64,000 nucleotides of DNA from Actinomycetospora cinnamomea (GTDB lineage Bacteria; Actinomycetota; Actinomycetes; Mycobacteriales; Pseudonocardiaceae): the NCBI RefSeq assembly GCF_003096675.1, contig NZ_QEKW01000001.1, positions 558,001-622,000 on the forward strand. The letters are read 5' to 3'. Under the pieces are notes generated by a model, which saw only the letters and a program-made list of their open reading frames with translations, did no database searches and had not been told where the DNA came from. The position numbers and the translations under genes were made by a program. Positions 9,301 through 18,077 of the stretch are shown piece after piece (the first letter of the stretch is position 1; each line of letters opens with the position of its first letter).

Positions 9301-10080
9301 TCAGGGTCCGAGCGCGGCGCCGCCGTCCACGTAGACGGTCTGCAGGGTCACGTGGCGCGCGGCGTCGGAGGCGAGGAACGCGACGACCTCGGCGACGTCC
9401 TCGGGCGCGGCGACCCGCCCCAGCGGGATGCCCGTCTTGAACGACTCGGGCGCTCCGCGCACGAGGGCGGCATGGTCGGCGGGCAGGTCGCCGGTCGCCC
9501 CCATGCCGCGCAGCATCGCGGTGTCGGTGGAGCCGGGGCAGACGACGTTGGCGCGCACGCCCCGCCCGGCCAGCTCGAGGCCCAGGCAGCGGGTGAGCGC
9601 GACCGCCGCCGCCTTCGACGCCGCGTAGGCGGCCATGCCGATGCGCGGCACCCCCGCCGCGTTGGAGGCGACGGTGACGACCGAGCCGCGGCCCCGCTCG
9701 GCCAACCGCGTCCCGACCGCCCGGCAGGCGTGCATGACCCCGGTGACGTTGACGTCGAAGCAGTGCCGCCAGTCCGCGTCGTCCTGCTCGGTGACCCGCC
9801 CGACGTGCAGCACCCCGGCCACGTTCGCCAGCGTCGCCAGCGGACCGAGGGCGTCCTCCGCCGCCGCGACCGCCTTCGCCACCGCCGCGGCGTCGGTGAC
9901 GTCGGCGGGCACCGCCACCGCGGTCCCGCCGCCGGCGCGCAGGGCCTCGGCGACGGCCTCGACCGCGTCGGCGTCGCGGTCGAGCAGCGCCACGGGCGCT
10001 CCCGCGTCGGCCAGACGCCGGCAGACCACCGCGCCGATGCCCCCGGCGGCGCCGGTGACCAGTGCTGCGTCTCCCGTCAC
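9301..10080 (-). CDS. dhbA: 2,3-dihydro-2,3-dihydroxybenzoate dehydrogenase (SDR)
   Basis: 259-residue short-chain dehydrogenase: NAD-binding TGAAGGIG at about residue 10, catalytic Ser in VTVASNAAG, and Y-x3-K as YAASK near 155. Placed between dhbC and the N-hydroxylase, it almost certainly oxidises the DhbB product to 2,3-dihydroxybenzoate; the exact substrate is inferred from context because SDRs look alike. The GTG start at 10080 overlaps the stop of the monooxygenase gene (GTGA). Confidence 0.88.
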   Translation of the reverse strand: MTGDAALVTGAAGGIGAVVCRRLADAGAPVALLDRDADAVEAVAEALRAGGGTAVAVPADVTDAAAVAKAVAAAEDALGPLATLANVAGVLHVGRVTEQDDADWRHCFDVNVTGVMHACRAVGTRLAERGRGSVVTVASNAAGVPRIGMAAYAASKAAAVALTRCLGLELAGRGVRANVVCPGSTDTAMLRGMGATGDLPADHAALVRGAPESFKTGIPLGRVAAPEDVAEVVAFLASDAARHVTLQTVYVDGGAALGP

Positions 10081-11558
10081 GGGGTGGCCACCCCCGGGTC
10101 GCCCCAGCCGTGCCCCATCGTCGCCGGCTCCCCGGTGCCGCCGTCGTGGTCGACGGCGAGCTCCGGCGCGGGCCGGCGGTGTCCGAGCACCGAGTCGAGG
10201 ATCTCCCCCGCACGCACTGCGGTGGTCGAGAGCAGCGTCGAGCTGATGCCGTGCGTGTGCTCGGTGGGCCCCTGCAGGTAGATGCCCGCGCGCAGCGGGT
10301 CCACGGTGTGGAGGCGGTAGTCCCGCTCGACGAGCAGCTCGCCGTCCCCGGCCCGCCGGCACCACGCGCCCACGTCGCCCAGCAGCCCGCTCGGGTCGAT
10401 CGGCCGGTACCCCGTGGCGTACACGACGACGTCGGCGGCGATCGTGTGCGCGCGCCCGGTGGGCAGGAACTCGACGTCGACCTCGATGTCCGGGCCGTCG
10501 GTGCCCGGGCCCGGGCCGTCGCCGTTGCCGGCGGGGTCGGGGGCGCGCACCGCGGACACCCGGCACGCGCCGTGCACGTGCAGGCGCCGGGGCCCGTGCA
10601 CCTGCTCCTGGTAGGCGCGCCGGTACAGCTCCGCGATCAGCTCCGGGTCCACCACCGAGTAGTTCGTGTTCGCGTGGTAGTCCATGAGCATCTGCTTGAC
10701 CTCGCCCGGGGCCGCGTAGAAGTGGTCCACGGCCTCCGGGTCGAAGATCCTGTTGGCGAACGACGTGTCGTCGGCCGGGCTGTAGCCGTAGCGCGAGAAC
10801 ACGGAGTGGACCTCGGCGGCGTCCTCGCGGTCGTGCAGGTACGCCGTCGCCTCGGCGGCGCTCTGGCCCGCGCCGACCACGACGTAGCGCCGCCGCCGCG
10901 GCTCCGCCGGCGCCAGGCGCGCCAGCCGCGGCAGGAGCTCGCTGTTGTGCCAGACGCGCTCGCCGCGCTGCACGCCCGCGGGCAGCCAGGGCACGAGGCC
11001 GGTACCGAGCACGAGGTTGCGGGTGCGCACCACGCGCGAGGCGACCCGGTCGCCCGCGGCGTCGCGCAGGACGACGTCGAGCTCGCCGACGATGCCGTCC
11101 GGGCTCGTCACCGGGTGCACCGCGACCGCGCGCGTGCCGTAGGACACGAGGTGGCGGACGTCGGCGGCGCACCACTCGAGGTAGTCGTGGAACTCGATCC
11201 GCGACGGGAACATCGTCTTGGTGTTGATGAAGTCGGCCAGCCGGCCCTGGCCCTGCAGGTAGCTGAGGAACGACCGCGGGCTCGTCGGGTCGCGCATCGT
11301 CACGAGGTCCTTGAGGAAGGACACCTGCATGGTGGCCCCCTCGAGCAGCATGCCCCGGTGCCAGCCGAAGGCGGCCTGCTGCTCGACGAACGCCGCGCGC
11401 AGCCGACGGGAGGCCGGCGACCGCTCGTTGTGCTCCTGCACGGCGAGGGCCAGCGCGAGGTTCGACGGCCCGAAGCCGACGCCCAGGACGTCGACGACGT
11501 CCGCCGGCCCTGCGCCCTCCGCGCCGTCGGGCCCGGCGCGCCCCGGCTCGCGACTCAC
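10077..11558 (-). CDS. L-ornithine/L-lysine N-hydroxylase (SidA/IucD/PvdA family)
   Basis: 493 residues. FAD-binding [15 protein letters not shown] begins near residue 23, the family segment [20 protein letters not shown] is near 75, NADPH-binding [16 protein letters not shown] near 225 and the ATGYRP motif near 385. It N-hydroxylates the side-chain amine of Orn or Lys, supplying the hydroxamate ligand; which amino acid cannot be decided by eye. GTG at 11558 is chosen because GAGGAG lies just upstream and because the longer frame from 11645 would overlap the iron box. First gene of the dhb/fep operon. Confidence 0.92.
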   Translation of the reverse strand: MSREPGRAGPDGAEGAGPADVVDVLGVGFGPSNLALALAVQEHNERSPASRRLRAAFVEQQAAFGWHRGMLLEGATMQVSFLKDLVTMRDPTSPRSFLSYLQGQGRLADFINTKTMFPSRIEFHDYLEWCAADVRHLVSYGTRAVAVHPVTSPDGIVGELDVVLRDAAGDRVASRVVRTRNLVLGTGLVPWLPAGVQRGERVWHNSELLPRLARLAPAEPRRRRYVVVGAGQSAAEATAYLHDREDAAEVHSVFSRYGYSPADDTSFANRIFDPEAVDHFYAAPGEVKQMLMDYHANTNYSVVDPELIAELYRRAYQEQVHGPRRLHVHGACRVSAVRAPDPAGNGDGPGPGTDGPDIEVDVEFLPTGRAHTIAADVVVYATGYRPIDPSGLLGDVGAWCRRAGDGELLVERDYRLHTVDPLRAGIYLQGPTEHTHGISSTLLSTTAVRAGEILDSVLGHRRPAPELAVDHDGGTGEPATMGHGWGDPGVATP

Positions 11559-11586
11559 TCGCTCTCCTCGCCGTCGGCAGCAGTCG

Positions 11587-11605
11587 TTAGGGGAACCTAA
11601 CCTAA
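11587..11605 (-). promoter_or_regulatory. IdeR/DmdR iron box of the main siderophore operon
   Basis: TTAGGGGAACCTAACCTAA matches the iron-box consensus at 15 of 19 positions with both outer half-sites intact (TTAGG and CTAACCTAA). It lies 28 bp upstream of the N-hydroxylase start. Confidence 0.87.
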
Positions 11606-11793
11606 CCGGCCCAACGGTGCGAGACAGATGTCGGCCCGCCCACACGGGTCGTGTCCACCCGACGACGGAGGGAGACGTCCGCCGGAGCTCGAGACGATCT
11701 CCGGCCGCTCAACCCGTGTGATCACGCTCACCATGGGCTAGCGTGCCGGGTGGCGCCGGTACCGCGGGGCTGCGAGCGAGGAGGTTCGACGAG

Positions 11794-12261
11794 ATGGTGG
11801 ACCCGGCGGACGACCCGTCCCGCGCGACGTTCCGGCTGATCTACCGCAGCCACATGCGCATCCCGGAGCACGAGCGCAAGGCCGAGCTCGGCGAGATCTT
11901 CAGCACGGCGCGGTCGAACAACAAGCGGCTCGGCGTGAGCGGGGCGCTCCTCGTGTGGCACGACCAGTTCGTCCAGACACTGGAAGGCGACGAGAACATC
12001 GTCCGCGACCTGTACGCGACCATCCACGACGACCCCCGCCACGAGCGGGTGACCGTCCTGGAGGAGGAGATGGTGCCCGCGCGCGTGTTCGGGCGCTGGT
12101 CGATGGCGCGCGTCTCCGACGACGACGGCCCCGACATCCCGCTGCTGATGAACCGGGACAAGGGCGGCATCACGCCCGCCGCCCCGAGGGAGACCACGCC
12201 GGAGCAGGACGACCTGGTCGCGACGATGCGCGAGTACGTCCGCACCACCACCACGGCCTGA
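11794..12261 (+). CDS. BLUF-domain blue-light sensor
   Basis: 155 residues, almost all one BLUF domain (about 10-105). Key residues of the flavin pocket are present: Tyr in RLIYRS, Asn in ARSNNKRLGVSG, Gln in DQFVQTLEGDE, and Trp in RWSMARV. BLUF domains bind FAD and change hydrogen bonding on blue-light absorption. There is no output domain, only a 50-residue charged tail, so it must signal by protein contact. GAGGAGG lies 9 nt before ATG 11794. No partner gene is obvious; its neighbours are siderophore and glycan genes. Confidence 0.88.
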   Translation: MVDPADDPSRATFRLIYRSHMRIPEHERKAELGEIFSTARSNNKRLGVSGALLVWHDQFVQTLEGDENIVRDLYATIHDDPRHERVTVLEEEMVPARVFGRWSMARVSDDDGPDIPLLMNRDKGGITPAAPRETTPEQDDLVATMREYVRTTTTA

Positions 12262-12314
12262 CCCTCCCCCGCCCGGGCGCGCGGGAGCGCCCCGCCGGCG
12301 ACGCACACAGGGGT

Positions 12315-12361
12315 GTGCGAGCAATGCGGCTTTGCTGGCGTTCGACGCCAGGATCGCCACA
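12315..12361 (+). repeat. Palindromic repeat family B, copy 1
   Basis: 47 bp, identical at 44 positions to the inverted copy at 50551-50597. It contains a 7-bp stem, 3-nt loop hairpin (CTGGCGT-TCG-ACGCCAG). It lies 60 bp upstream of the methyltransferase start. Confidence 0.8.
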
Positions 12362-12421
12362 TTCTCGACCGCGCGACACGCCGTCGAGGGGAGACGTCGC
12401 GGGTGCCAGGATGGCGCGGCC

Positions 12422-13186
12422 ATGACGAACGCCGACGCGACGCTGCCGCTGACCGGCGAGCGCACCGTGCCCGGTGTCGACGTCGAGAACTACTGGTTCC
12501 GGCGCCACGAGGCGGTCTACCTCGCGCTGGTGCCCGCGTGCGCCGGGGCCGTGGTGCTCGACGCCGGGGTCGGCGAGGGCTACGGCGCGGCGCTCCTGGC
12601 CTCGTCCGCGCGTCGCGTGATCGGCCTCGAACTGGACCCGGGCGTGGCGTCCCACGTCGGGGCGCGCTACCCACGGATCGGCGCCGTCCGCGCCGACCTC
12701 CAGGCCTTCCCCGTCGCCGACGGGAGCGTCGACGCCGTCGTGAACCTGCAGGTCATCGAACACCTGTGGGACCAGCCCGGCTTCCTCGCCGAGTGCGCCC
12801 GCGCGCTGCGCCCCGGCGGACGGCTGCACTGCGCCACGCCCAACCGCCTGACGTTCTCGCCCGGCGCGGGCCCCGCCGACCGTCCACTCAACCCGTTCCA
12901 CACCCGCGAGCTGACGGGCGCCGAGCTGGCCGCGCTGGTGGTCGACGCGGGCCTGGTCGTCGAGTCGCTCGTCGGCCTGCACCACGGACCCGGCCTGCGT
13001 GCGCTCGACGCCCGCCACGGCGGTTCGCTGATCGACGCCCAGATCGCGCTGGCGCTCTCGGGCGCGCCGTGGCCGGAGGACCTCGCCGTGGACGTGGCGG
13101 CGGTGACGACCGACGACTTCGAGCTCCGCGCCGACGACCTCGACGCCTCCCTGGACCTGCTGGTCACCGCGCGACGGCCGGCGTGA
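12422..13186 (+). CDS. SAM-dependent methyltransferase, Rv3030-like
   Basis: 254 residues of a class I methyltransferase: motif I VLDAGVGEGYGAALLA near 42, then DGSVDAVVNLQVIEHLWDQP near 100 and RPGGRLHCATPN near 133. Gene order (this, GH57, GT4, acyltransferase) equals Rv3030-Rv3031-Rv3032-Rv3034c of M. tuberculosis, where Rv3030 is the candidate sugar O-methyltransferase of methylglucose lipopolysaccharide synthesis. That role is therefore inferred from synteny. ATG 12422 is preferred to an upstream in-frame ATG (12332) because the latter would translate repeat B. Confidence 0.8.
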   Translation: MTNADATLPLTGERTVPGVDVENYWFRRHEAVYLALVPACAGAVVLDAGVGEGYGAALLASSARRVIGLELDPGVASHVGARYPRIGAVRADLQAFPVADGSVDAVVNLQVIEHLWDQPGFLAECARALRPGGRLHCATPNRLTFSPGAGPADRPLNPFHTRELTGAELAALVVDAGLVVESLVGLHHGPGLRALDARHGGSLIDAQIALALSGAPWPEDLAVDVAAVTTDDFELRADDLDASLDLLVTARRPA

Positions 13187-13555
13187 CGTCGGTGTGGACG
13201 AAGCCGTCGCCCGGGACCAAGCGCGGGAGTCGATGACGAGGTCGACTTCCAGGCACGTCACCGCCGGGGTTCGGTGAGGCCCGTGGTGCGCCAGGAGCGA
13301 CTCGACCACGTGCGCTTCCGGCTCTCCACGGAGGACGGGACCGAGGAGGGGCCGACGATCGTCGCGGCAGCCCGGTCCCCTCGTCGTGGAGGAACGACGC
13401 GGGTCCTCGTCCGGTGGCACAGGACCCGTAGCGCGCGGCGGCATCGCAGCGCGAGGGGGTGGGTCTGCTCGTTCTTGATGTTCAGGCTCAACAGCGTCGT
13501 GCGAGACTCGGGCCGCTGGGGGTCGACGAGAGGGGCGTGCTTGACGAGGGAGCCG
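13187..13555. other. 369-bp region without recognised gene
   Basis: No frame here gives a recognisable protein, and the codon pattern of the neighbours is lost. It probably holds the promoter of the GH57 gene and perhaps decayed sequence; no repeat, hairpin or insertion-sequence end was recognised. Confidence 0.5.
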
Positions 13556-15100
13556 GTGGGCACGTTCTGCCTGGTCCTGCACTCGCACCTGCCGTGGCTG
13601 CTGCGCCACGGCGCCTGGCCGGTGGGCGAGGACTGGCTCTACCAGGCGTGGGCGCACTCGTACCTGCCCGTCGTCGAGGTCCTCGAACGCCTGGCCGCCC
13701 GGGGACGGCACGACGTCCTGACCCTCGGCGTGACGCCGGTGCTCGCCGCGCAGCTCGACCACCCGGCGGCCCTGCGCTCGATGCACACCTGGCTCGCCGA
13801 CTGGCAGCTGCGCGCCCACGAGGCACACACCGACCACCCCGCCCTGGCCACCCGGGAGCACCGCGCCGCCGCCCACGCGCTCGCGACGTTCGAGTCCGAC
13901 TGGTGCCACGGCGCGTCGCCCGTGCTGCGGCGGCTGGTCGACGCCGACGTGATCGAGCTGCTCGGCGGCCCGGCCACCCATCCGTTCGCGCCCCTGCTGC
14001 CCGGGCGGGTGCGCCGGTTCCTGCTCGACGCGGGGCTGCGCGACACGGCGCGGCGGCTCGGCGCGCGGCCGGGCGGCATCTGGGCCCCGGAGTGCGGCTA
14101 CGCGCCGGGGCTCGAGCAGGACTACGCGGCCGCGGGCGTCGAGCGCTTCCTCGTCGACGGGCCCGCACTGCGCGGGGACACCGCGGCGGCGCACCCCGTC
14201 GACGGCACCGACGTCGTCGCCTTCGCCCGCGATCTCGACGTCACCTACCGCGTGTGGTCCCCGCGCGCCGGCTACCCGGGCGCCGCCGACTACCGCGACT
14301 TCCACACCTACGACCACGCCACCGGCCTCAAGCCCGCGCGCGTCACCGGGCGCCGCGTGGCCCCGCAGGACAAGAAGCCCTGGGATCCCGGCCGGGCGGC
14401 GGCGGCGGTCGCCCGCGACGCCGGGGACTTCGTCGGCGTGGTCCGCGCGCGGCTGGAGGACCTGCGTGCGCGGCGCGGCCGGCCCGGGCTCGTGGTCACA
14501 GCGTTCGACACCGAGCTGTTCGGCCACTGGTGGCACGAGGGCCCGGCGTGGCTGGAGGCCGTGCTCACCGCGCTGCCCGAGGCCGGGGTGCGGGTGACGA
14601 CGCTGCGCGGCGCGGTGGAGGCCGGGCACGTCGAGGAGCCCGTGGTGCTGCCCGCGTCGTCGTGGGGCTCGGGGAAGGACTGGCGGGTGTGGGACGGGCT
14701 CGCGGTCCGCGACCTCGTGGCCGACAACGCCGACGTCGCCGCCCGCCTGCTCGCCGCCGTCGACGGGGCCGAGCCGACCGTCGGGCGCGACACCACCCTC
14801 GACGCCCTGGCCACGCAGGCGGCGCTGGCGCTGTCGAGCGACTGGGCGTTCATGGTCACCAAGGACTCCGCCGCCCACTACGCCCGCCGGCGCGCCGCGC
14901 AGCACCGCGACCGCGTCCGCGAGCTCACCGACCTCCTGCCCGCGGGCCGCCATGCCGACGCCGCCGCCCGCGCGGCGGCCTTCGCGGCCCAGGACGACGT
15001 GTTCGGGCAGCTCGACGCCCGCGCCCTGCGCCGCCGCCTCCCCGCCGACCGCCGCCATCCGGACTTGGCCTACTCCGGAGTAGGATCCTCGACCGCCTGA
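13556..15100 (+). CDS. GH57 alpha-glucan branching enzyme, Rv3031-like
   Basis: 514 residues. Family GH57 regions are visible: LVLHSHLPWLLRHGAWPVGE at the N-terminus, WAPECGYAPGLEQ near 180 (with the nucleophile Glu in APEC) and TAFDTELFGHWWHEGP near 320 (acid/base Asp). The opening segment closely matches the mycobacterial Rv3031 protein, a 1,4-alpha-glucan branching enzyme linked to methylglucose lipopolysaccharide. GTG 13556 has GAGGGAG just upstream; TTG 13541, five codons earlier with its own GAGAGGGG, is an equally possible start. Confidence 0.88.
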   Translation: MGTFCLVLHSHLPWLLRHGAWPVGEDWLYQAWAHSYLPVVEVLERLAARGRHDVLTLGVTPVLAAQLDHPAALRSMHTWLADWQLRAHEAHTDHPALATREHRAAAHALATFESDWCHGASPVLRRLVDADVIELLGGPATHPFAPLLPGRVRRFLLDAGLRDTARRLGARPGGIWAPECGYAPGLEQDYAAAGVERFLVDGPALRGDTAAAHPVDGTDVVAFARDLDVTYRVWSPRAGYPGAADYRDFHTYDHATGLKPARVTGRRVAPQDKKPWDPGRAAAAVARDAGDFVGVVRARLEDLRARRGRPGLVVTAFDTELFGHWWHEGPAWLEAVLTALPEAGVRVTTLRGAVEAGHVEEPVVLPASSWGSGKDWRVWDGLAVRDLVADNADVAARLLAAVDGAEPTVGRDTTLDALATQAALALSSDWAFMVTKDSAAHYARRRAAQHRDRVRELTDLLPAGRHADAAARAAAFAAQDDVFGQLDARALRRRLPADRRHPDLAYSGVGSSTA

Positions 15101-15101
15101 T

Positions 15102-15155
15102 GTCAGCGGTGGGCCATCGCTGACGTCGAGTGTCCGTATCGCCACACGCTCGATC
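15102..15155 (+). repeat. Palindromic repeat family A, copy 1
   Basis: 54-bp element starting with a 23-bp near-perfect palindrome (GTCAGCG...CGCTGAC) and ending in GCCACACGCTCGATC. Copies 2 (20654-20699) and 3 (40274-40327) share at least 40 of the first 46 bases. It lies between the GH57 stop and the ribosome binding site of the glycosyltransferase. Confidence 0.85.
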
Positions 15156-15183
15156 GGCGAGCTCCGGCGGGGAGGAGGACGGC

Positions 15184-16410
15184 GTGCGCGTGCTGATGCT
15201 GTCCTGGGAGTACCCGCCCGTGGTCGTGGGTGGGCTGGGGCGCCACGTGCACGCGCTCTCGGTCGCCCTCGCCGAGGCCGGGCACGACGTGGTGGTCGTC
15301 GCCCGCCACCCCGCGGGCACGGACGCCGAGACCCACCCCACCGGCCTCGAGCACGTCGACGGGGTCCGCGTCCTGCGCGTCGGGGAGGACCCACCGCACC
15401 TGGAGTTCGTCCGCGACCTCGTCGCGTGGACGCTCGGGCTCGGGCACGCGATGCTCCGCGCCGCGGCGGGCCTGCTGCGCGACTGGACACCCCACGTCGT
15501 CCACGCCCACGACTGGCTCGTCGCCCATGCCGCGATCGGGCTCGCCGACCTGACCGGCGCCCCGCTGGTCGCGACGATCCACGCCACGGAGGGCGGCCGG
15601 CACGGCGGCTGGCTCTCGCAGCCCCTCAACCAGCAGGTGCACTCCGTGGAGTGGTGGCTCACCCGCCGCGCCGACGCCGTCGTCACGTGCTCGCAGGCGA
15701 TGCGCGCCGAGGTGACGGGGCTCTTCGACGTCGACCCCGACGACGTCACCGTCCTGCACAACGGCATCGAGCCGCAGGGGTGGGTCCGTCCACGGCGGGT
15801 CGCCGACGGGCCCCCGACCCTGCTCTACCTCGGACGGCTCGAGTGGGAGAAGGGCGTGCACGACCTCGTCGCCGCGCTCCCGGCGATCCGCCGCGCCCAC
15901 GCGGGCACCCGGCTGCTGGTCGCCGGGACGGGCTCGTGCAGCGACTGGCTCGCCGAGCGGGCCCGGGCCGCCCGGGTGCGCCGCTCGGTGCGGCTGCTCG
16001 GGCACGTCGACGACGCCACCCTGCGCGACCTGCTCGCCTCCGCCGACGCCGCCGTGCTGCCCAGCCGCTACGAGCCGTTCGGCATCACCGCGCTCGAGGC
16101 CGCGGCCGCCGGCGCGCCCCTGGTGGCGTCACGCGCCGGGGGTCTCGGCGAGGTGGTGGTCGACGGTGTCACGGGCCTGTCCTTCGCGCCCGGCGACGTG
16201 CCCGGCCTCGCGGCGGCCGTCGTGCGCTGCCTCGACGACCCCGTCGCCGCCCGGACACGCGCCGACGCCGCCCGCGCCCGGCTCGACACGGACTTCGCCT
16301 GGCCGGCGATCGCCGACGACACCGCCGCGCTCTACGCGGCGACCCGCCCGCGTCCGCCGACGATCCTCGGCCGTCCCAAGATCCCGACGGGGAACGTCTT
16401 CGGCACGTGA
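15184..16410 (+). CDS. GT4 alpha-glucan glycosyltransferase, Rv3032-like
   Basis: 408 residues with the GT-B fold of glycogen-synthase-like GT4 enzymes: VLMLSWEYPPVVVGGLGRHVH at the start, VVHAHDWLVAHAA near 100, LLYLGRLEWEKGVHDLVAAL near 215, and the donor-binding PSRYEPFGITALEAAAAGAP near 295. It closely follows the sequence I recall for mycobacterial Rv3032, which elongates the alpha-1,4-glucan of methylglucose lipopolysaccharide. GTG 15184 follows GGGGAGGAGG. A terminator-like hairpin follows the gene. Confidence 0.9.
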   Translation: MRVLMLSWEYPPVVVGGLGRHVHALSVALAEAGHDVVVVARHPAGTDAETHPTGLEHVDGVRVLRVGEDPPHLEFVRDLVAWTLGLGHAMLRAAAGLLRDWTPHVVHAHDWLVAHAAIGLADLTGAPLVATIHATEGGRHGGWLSQPLNQQVHSVEWWLTRRADAVVTCSQAMRAEVTGLFDVDPDDVTVLHNGIEPQGWVRPRRVADGPPTLLYLGRLEWEKGVHDLVAALPAIRRAHAGTRLLVAGTGSCSDWLAERARAARVRRSVRLLGHVDDATLRDLLASADAAVLPSRYEPFGITALEAAAAGAPLVASRAGGLGEVVVDGVTGLSFAPGDVPGLAAAVVRCLDDPVAARTRADAARARLDTDFAWPAIADDTAALYAATRPRPPTILGRPKIPTGNVFGT

Positions 16411-16413
16411 GCA

Positions 16414-16439
16414 ATCTTCTGCGCTATACCTCAGAAGAT
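16414..16439. terminator. Bidirectional terminator hairpin
   Basis: Perfect 8-bp inverted repeat ATCTTCTG/CAGAAGAT around a 10-nt loop, between the convergent glycosyltransferase and acyltransferase genes. It is notably AT-rich for this genome. Confidence 0.65.
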
Positions 16440-16449
16440 CACGCACGAG

Positions 16450-17199
16450 TCAGCGCTGCGCCGGCTCCCCCGCCGACGTGCCCGGCGCGCCCTCGTCCTC
16501 GGGCTCCTGAACTGCCCGTCCCGCCGCCAGTGCCGTCTTGCGGGCGATGTCGGCCAGGGCCTCGCGCTGGGCGGCCGCGGCCTCCCAGTCGGCCATGCGG
16601 TCGCGGACCACGCGCGCCGGGGCGCCCACGGCCACCGACCAGTCCGGCACGTCTCCGCGGACCACCGCGTGCGCGCCCAGCACGCACCCACGCCCCACGC
16701 GGGCGCCGCGCAGCACCGTCACCTTGGTCCCGATCCACGTCTCCGGCCCGATGCGCACCGGCGACTTCACGATCCCCTGGTCCTTGATCGGCACGTTGAC
16801 GTCGGCGTAGCGGTGGTCGAAGTCGCAGACGTAGATCCAGTCCGAGAGCAGCGTCGCCTCGCCGAACTCGATGTCGAGGTAGCAGTTGATCGTGTTCTCG
16901 TTGCCGAACACCGACTTGTCCCCGATGCGCAGCGAGCCCTCGTGGCAGCGCACGCGGGTGTTGTCGCCGATGTGCACGAACCGCCCGATCTCCAGGCGCC
17001 CGAACCCCTCGCGGGCCTCCAGCGACACGCCCCTGCCCAGGAACACCAGCCCGTGCAGCACGATGTGCGGCTGGCGCACCCGGACCTTGAGCATCCGCCA
17101 GTACCGCACCAGGTAGAACGGCGTCCACGCCCGGTGGCGCACGATCCAGCGCAGCGACGCCCAGGTGACCAGGCGCGGCTGGCGCGGGTCCGACCTCAC
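16450..17199 (-). CDS. Left-handed beta-helix acyltransferase, Rv3034c-like
   Basis: 249 residues. The N-terminal 50 residues are basic and aromatic (RWIVRHRAWTPFYLVRYWRM). A hexapeptide-repeat helix follows (about 60-200: e.g. IGRFVHIGDNTRV, IGPETWIGTKVTVLRGARVG), and the C-terminus is acidic. This is the trimeric acetyl/acyltransferase fold. The position next to Rv3031/Rv3032 homologues equals that of Rv3034c, proposed to acylate methylglucose lipopolysaccharide. GTG start; divergent from rbsK with only 23 bp between starts. Confidence 0.82.
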   Translation of the reverse strand: MRSDPRQPRLVTWASLRWIVRHRAWTPFYLVRYWRMLKVRVRQPHIVLHGLVFLGRGVSLEAREGFGRLEIGRFVHIGDNTRVRCHEGSLRIGDKSVFGNENTINCYLDIEFGEATLLSDWIYVCDFDHRYADVNVPIKDQGIVKSPVRIGPETWIGTKVTVLRGARVGRGCVLGAHAVVRGDVPDWSVAVGAPARVVRDRMADWEAAAAQREALADIARKTALAAGRAVQEPEDEGAPGTSAGEPAQR

Positions 17200-17210
17200 G
17201 GCGACGACCC

Positions 17211-17216
17211 TACGAT
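17211..17216 (+). promoter_or_regulatory. -10 box of leaderless rbsK transcript
   Basis: TACGAT lies 6 nt before the GTG start of rbsK with no ribosome binding site between, the layout of a leaderless actinobacterial promoter. Confidence 0.5.
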
Positions 17217-17222
17217 CGGCCC

Positions 17223-18077
17223 GTGCCCGGTCACGCTCCCAGGGTCGCCGTCGTCGGCAGCGTCAACCTCGACCTCGTCGCCCGGGTCGAGCGCCTGCCC
17301 GCGCCCGGCGAGACGCTCACCGCCCACGGCGTCACCCGCGTCCCCGGCGGCAAGGGGGCCAACCAGGCGCTCGCGGCGGCCCGGCTCGGCGCGCGGGTGC
17401 GCCTGCACGCCGCCGTCGGCGGTGACCCGTTCGCCGGCGAGGCGCTGGCCCTGCTGCGGGCCGGCGGTGTCGAACTCACCACCCTGCAGACCGTCGACCG
17501 CCCCACCGGCACCGCGCTGATCCAGGTCGACGACGCCGGCGAGACCACGATCGTCATCGACGCCGGCGCCAACGAGGCGCTGGCGATCGCCGCGGACGAC
17601 CTCGACGCCGACGTCGTCATGACCGTGCTCGAGGTGCCCGACGACGCCGTCGCGACCGCGATGGCCGCCCGCGCCTACACCGTGCTCAACGCGGCCCCGG
17701 CCCGGGAGCTCCACGAGGACGTCCTCGCCGGCGTCGACCTGCTCTGCGTCAACACCGCCGAGCACGACGCGCTCGCGGCGCACGCCGACCTCGACGCGCT
17801 CGCCGCCGTGGCCGTCACCCACGGGGCCGCGGGCGCCGAGCTGCGCCGCCACGGCCGGGTCGTCGCCCGGGCCGAGCCACCGGCCGTCGACGTCGTGGAC
17901 GGCACCGCCGCCGGCGACGCCTTCACCGCCGCCCTCGCGCTCGCCCTCGTCACGGGCACCGGCGACGACGCCGCCCTGCGCCGCGCCTGCCGCGTCGGCG
18001 CGCTCACCGCCACCCGCGTCGGCGCCCAACCGTCGCTGCCCACGGCCGAGGAGGTCGACGCATGGCCGTCGGACTGA
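17223..18077 (+). CDS. rbsK: Ribokinase (PfkB family)
   Basis: 284 residues. Sugar-binding GSVNLDLVARVERLPAPGET at the N-terminus, GGKGANQALAAARLG near 40, and the ATP/anion-hole motif DGTAAGDAFTAALAL near 225 with the catalytic Asp. It phosphorylates ribose to ribose 5-phosphate. The stop overlaps the start of the nucleoside hydrolase gene by 16 nt, which fits a two-gene nucleoside salvage operon: hydrolase frees ribose, kinase traps it. Confidence 0.88.
   Translation: MPGHAPRVAVVGSVNLDLVARVERLPAPGETLTAHGVTRVPGGKGANQALAAARLGARVRLHAAVGGDPFAGEALALLRAGGVELTTLQTVDRPTGTALIQVDDAGETTIVIDAGANEALAIAADDLDADVVMTVLEVPDDAVATAMAARAYTVLNAAPARELHEDVLAGVDLLCVNTAEHDALAAHADLDALAAVAVTHGAAGAELRRHGRVVARAEPPAVDVVDGTAAGDAFTAALALALVTGTGDDAALRRACRVGALTATRVGAQPSLPTAEEVDAWPSD

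Noticed and set aside
13187-13555. Remnant of a transposase or other small gene, e.g. the 101-codon minus-strand frame 13258-13563
   Set aside because: No recognisable motif, no inverted terminal repeats or target duplications seen, and codon use does not fit the genome.
15102-15155. Repeat A as an ordinary transcription terminator
   Set aside because: Copies 1 and 3 lie after stop codons, but copy 2 is inside a coding sequence, and similarity extends beyond the hairpin arms to the 3' half; a simple terminator would not conserve that.
12170-15490. Minus-strand open frame of 1106 codons opposite the methyltransferase, GH57 and GT4 genes
   Set aside because: It mirrors the opposite-strand coding of three clearly conserved genes, has skewed Arg/Gly/Ala/Val composition and no domain; typical antisense openness in very GC-rich DNA. 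The same holds for other long antisense frames such as 32-2131 and 36684-39023.
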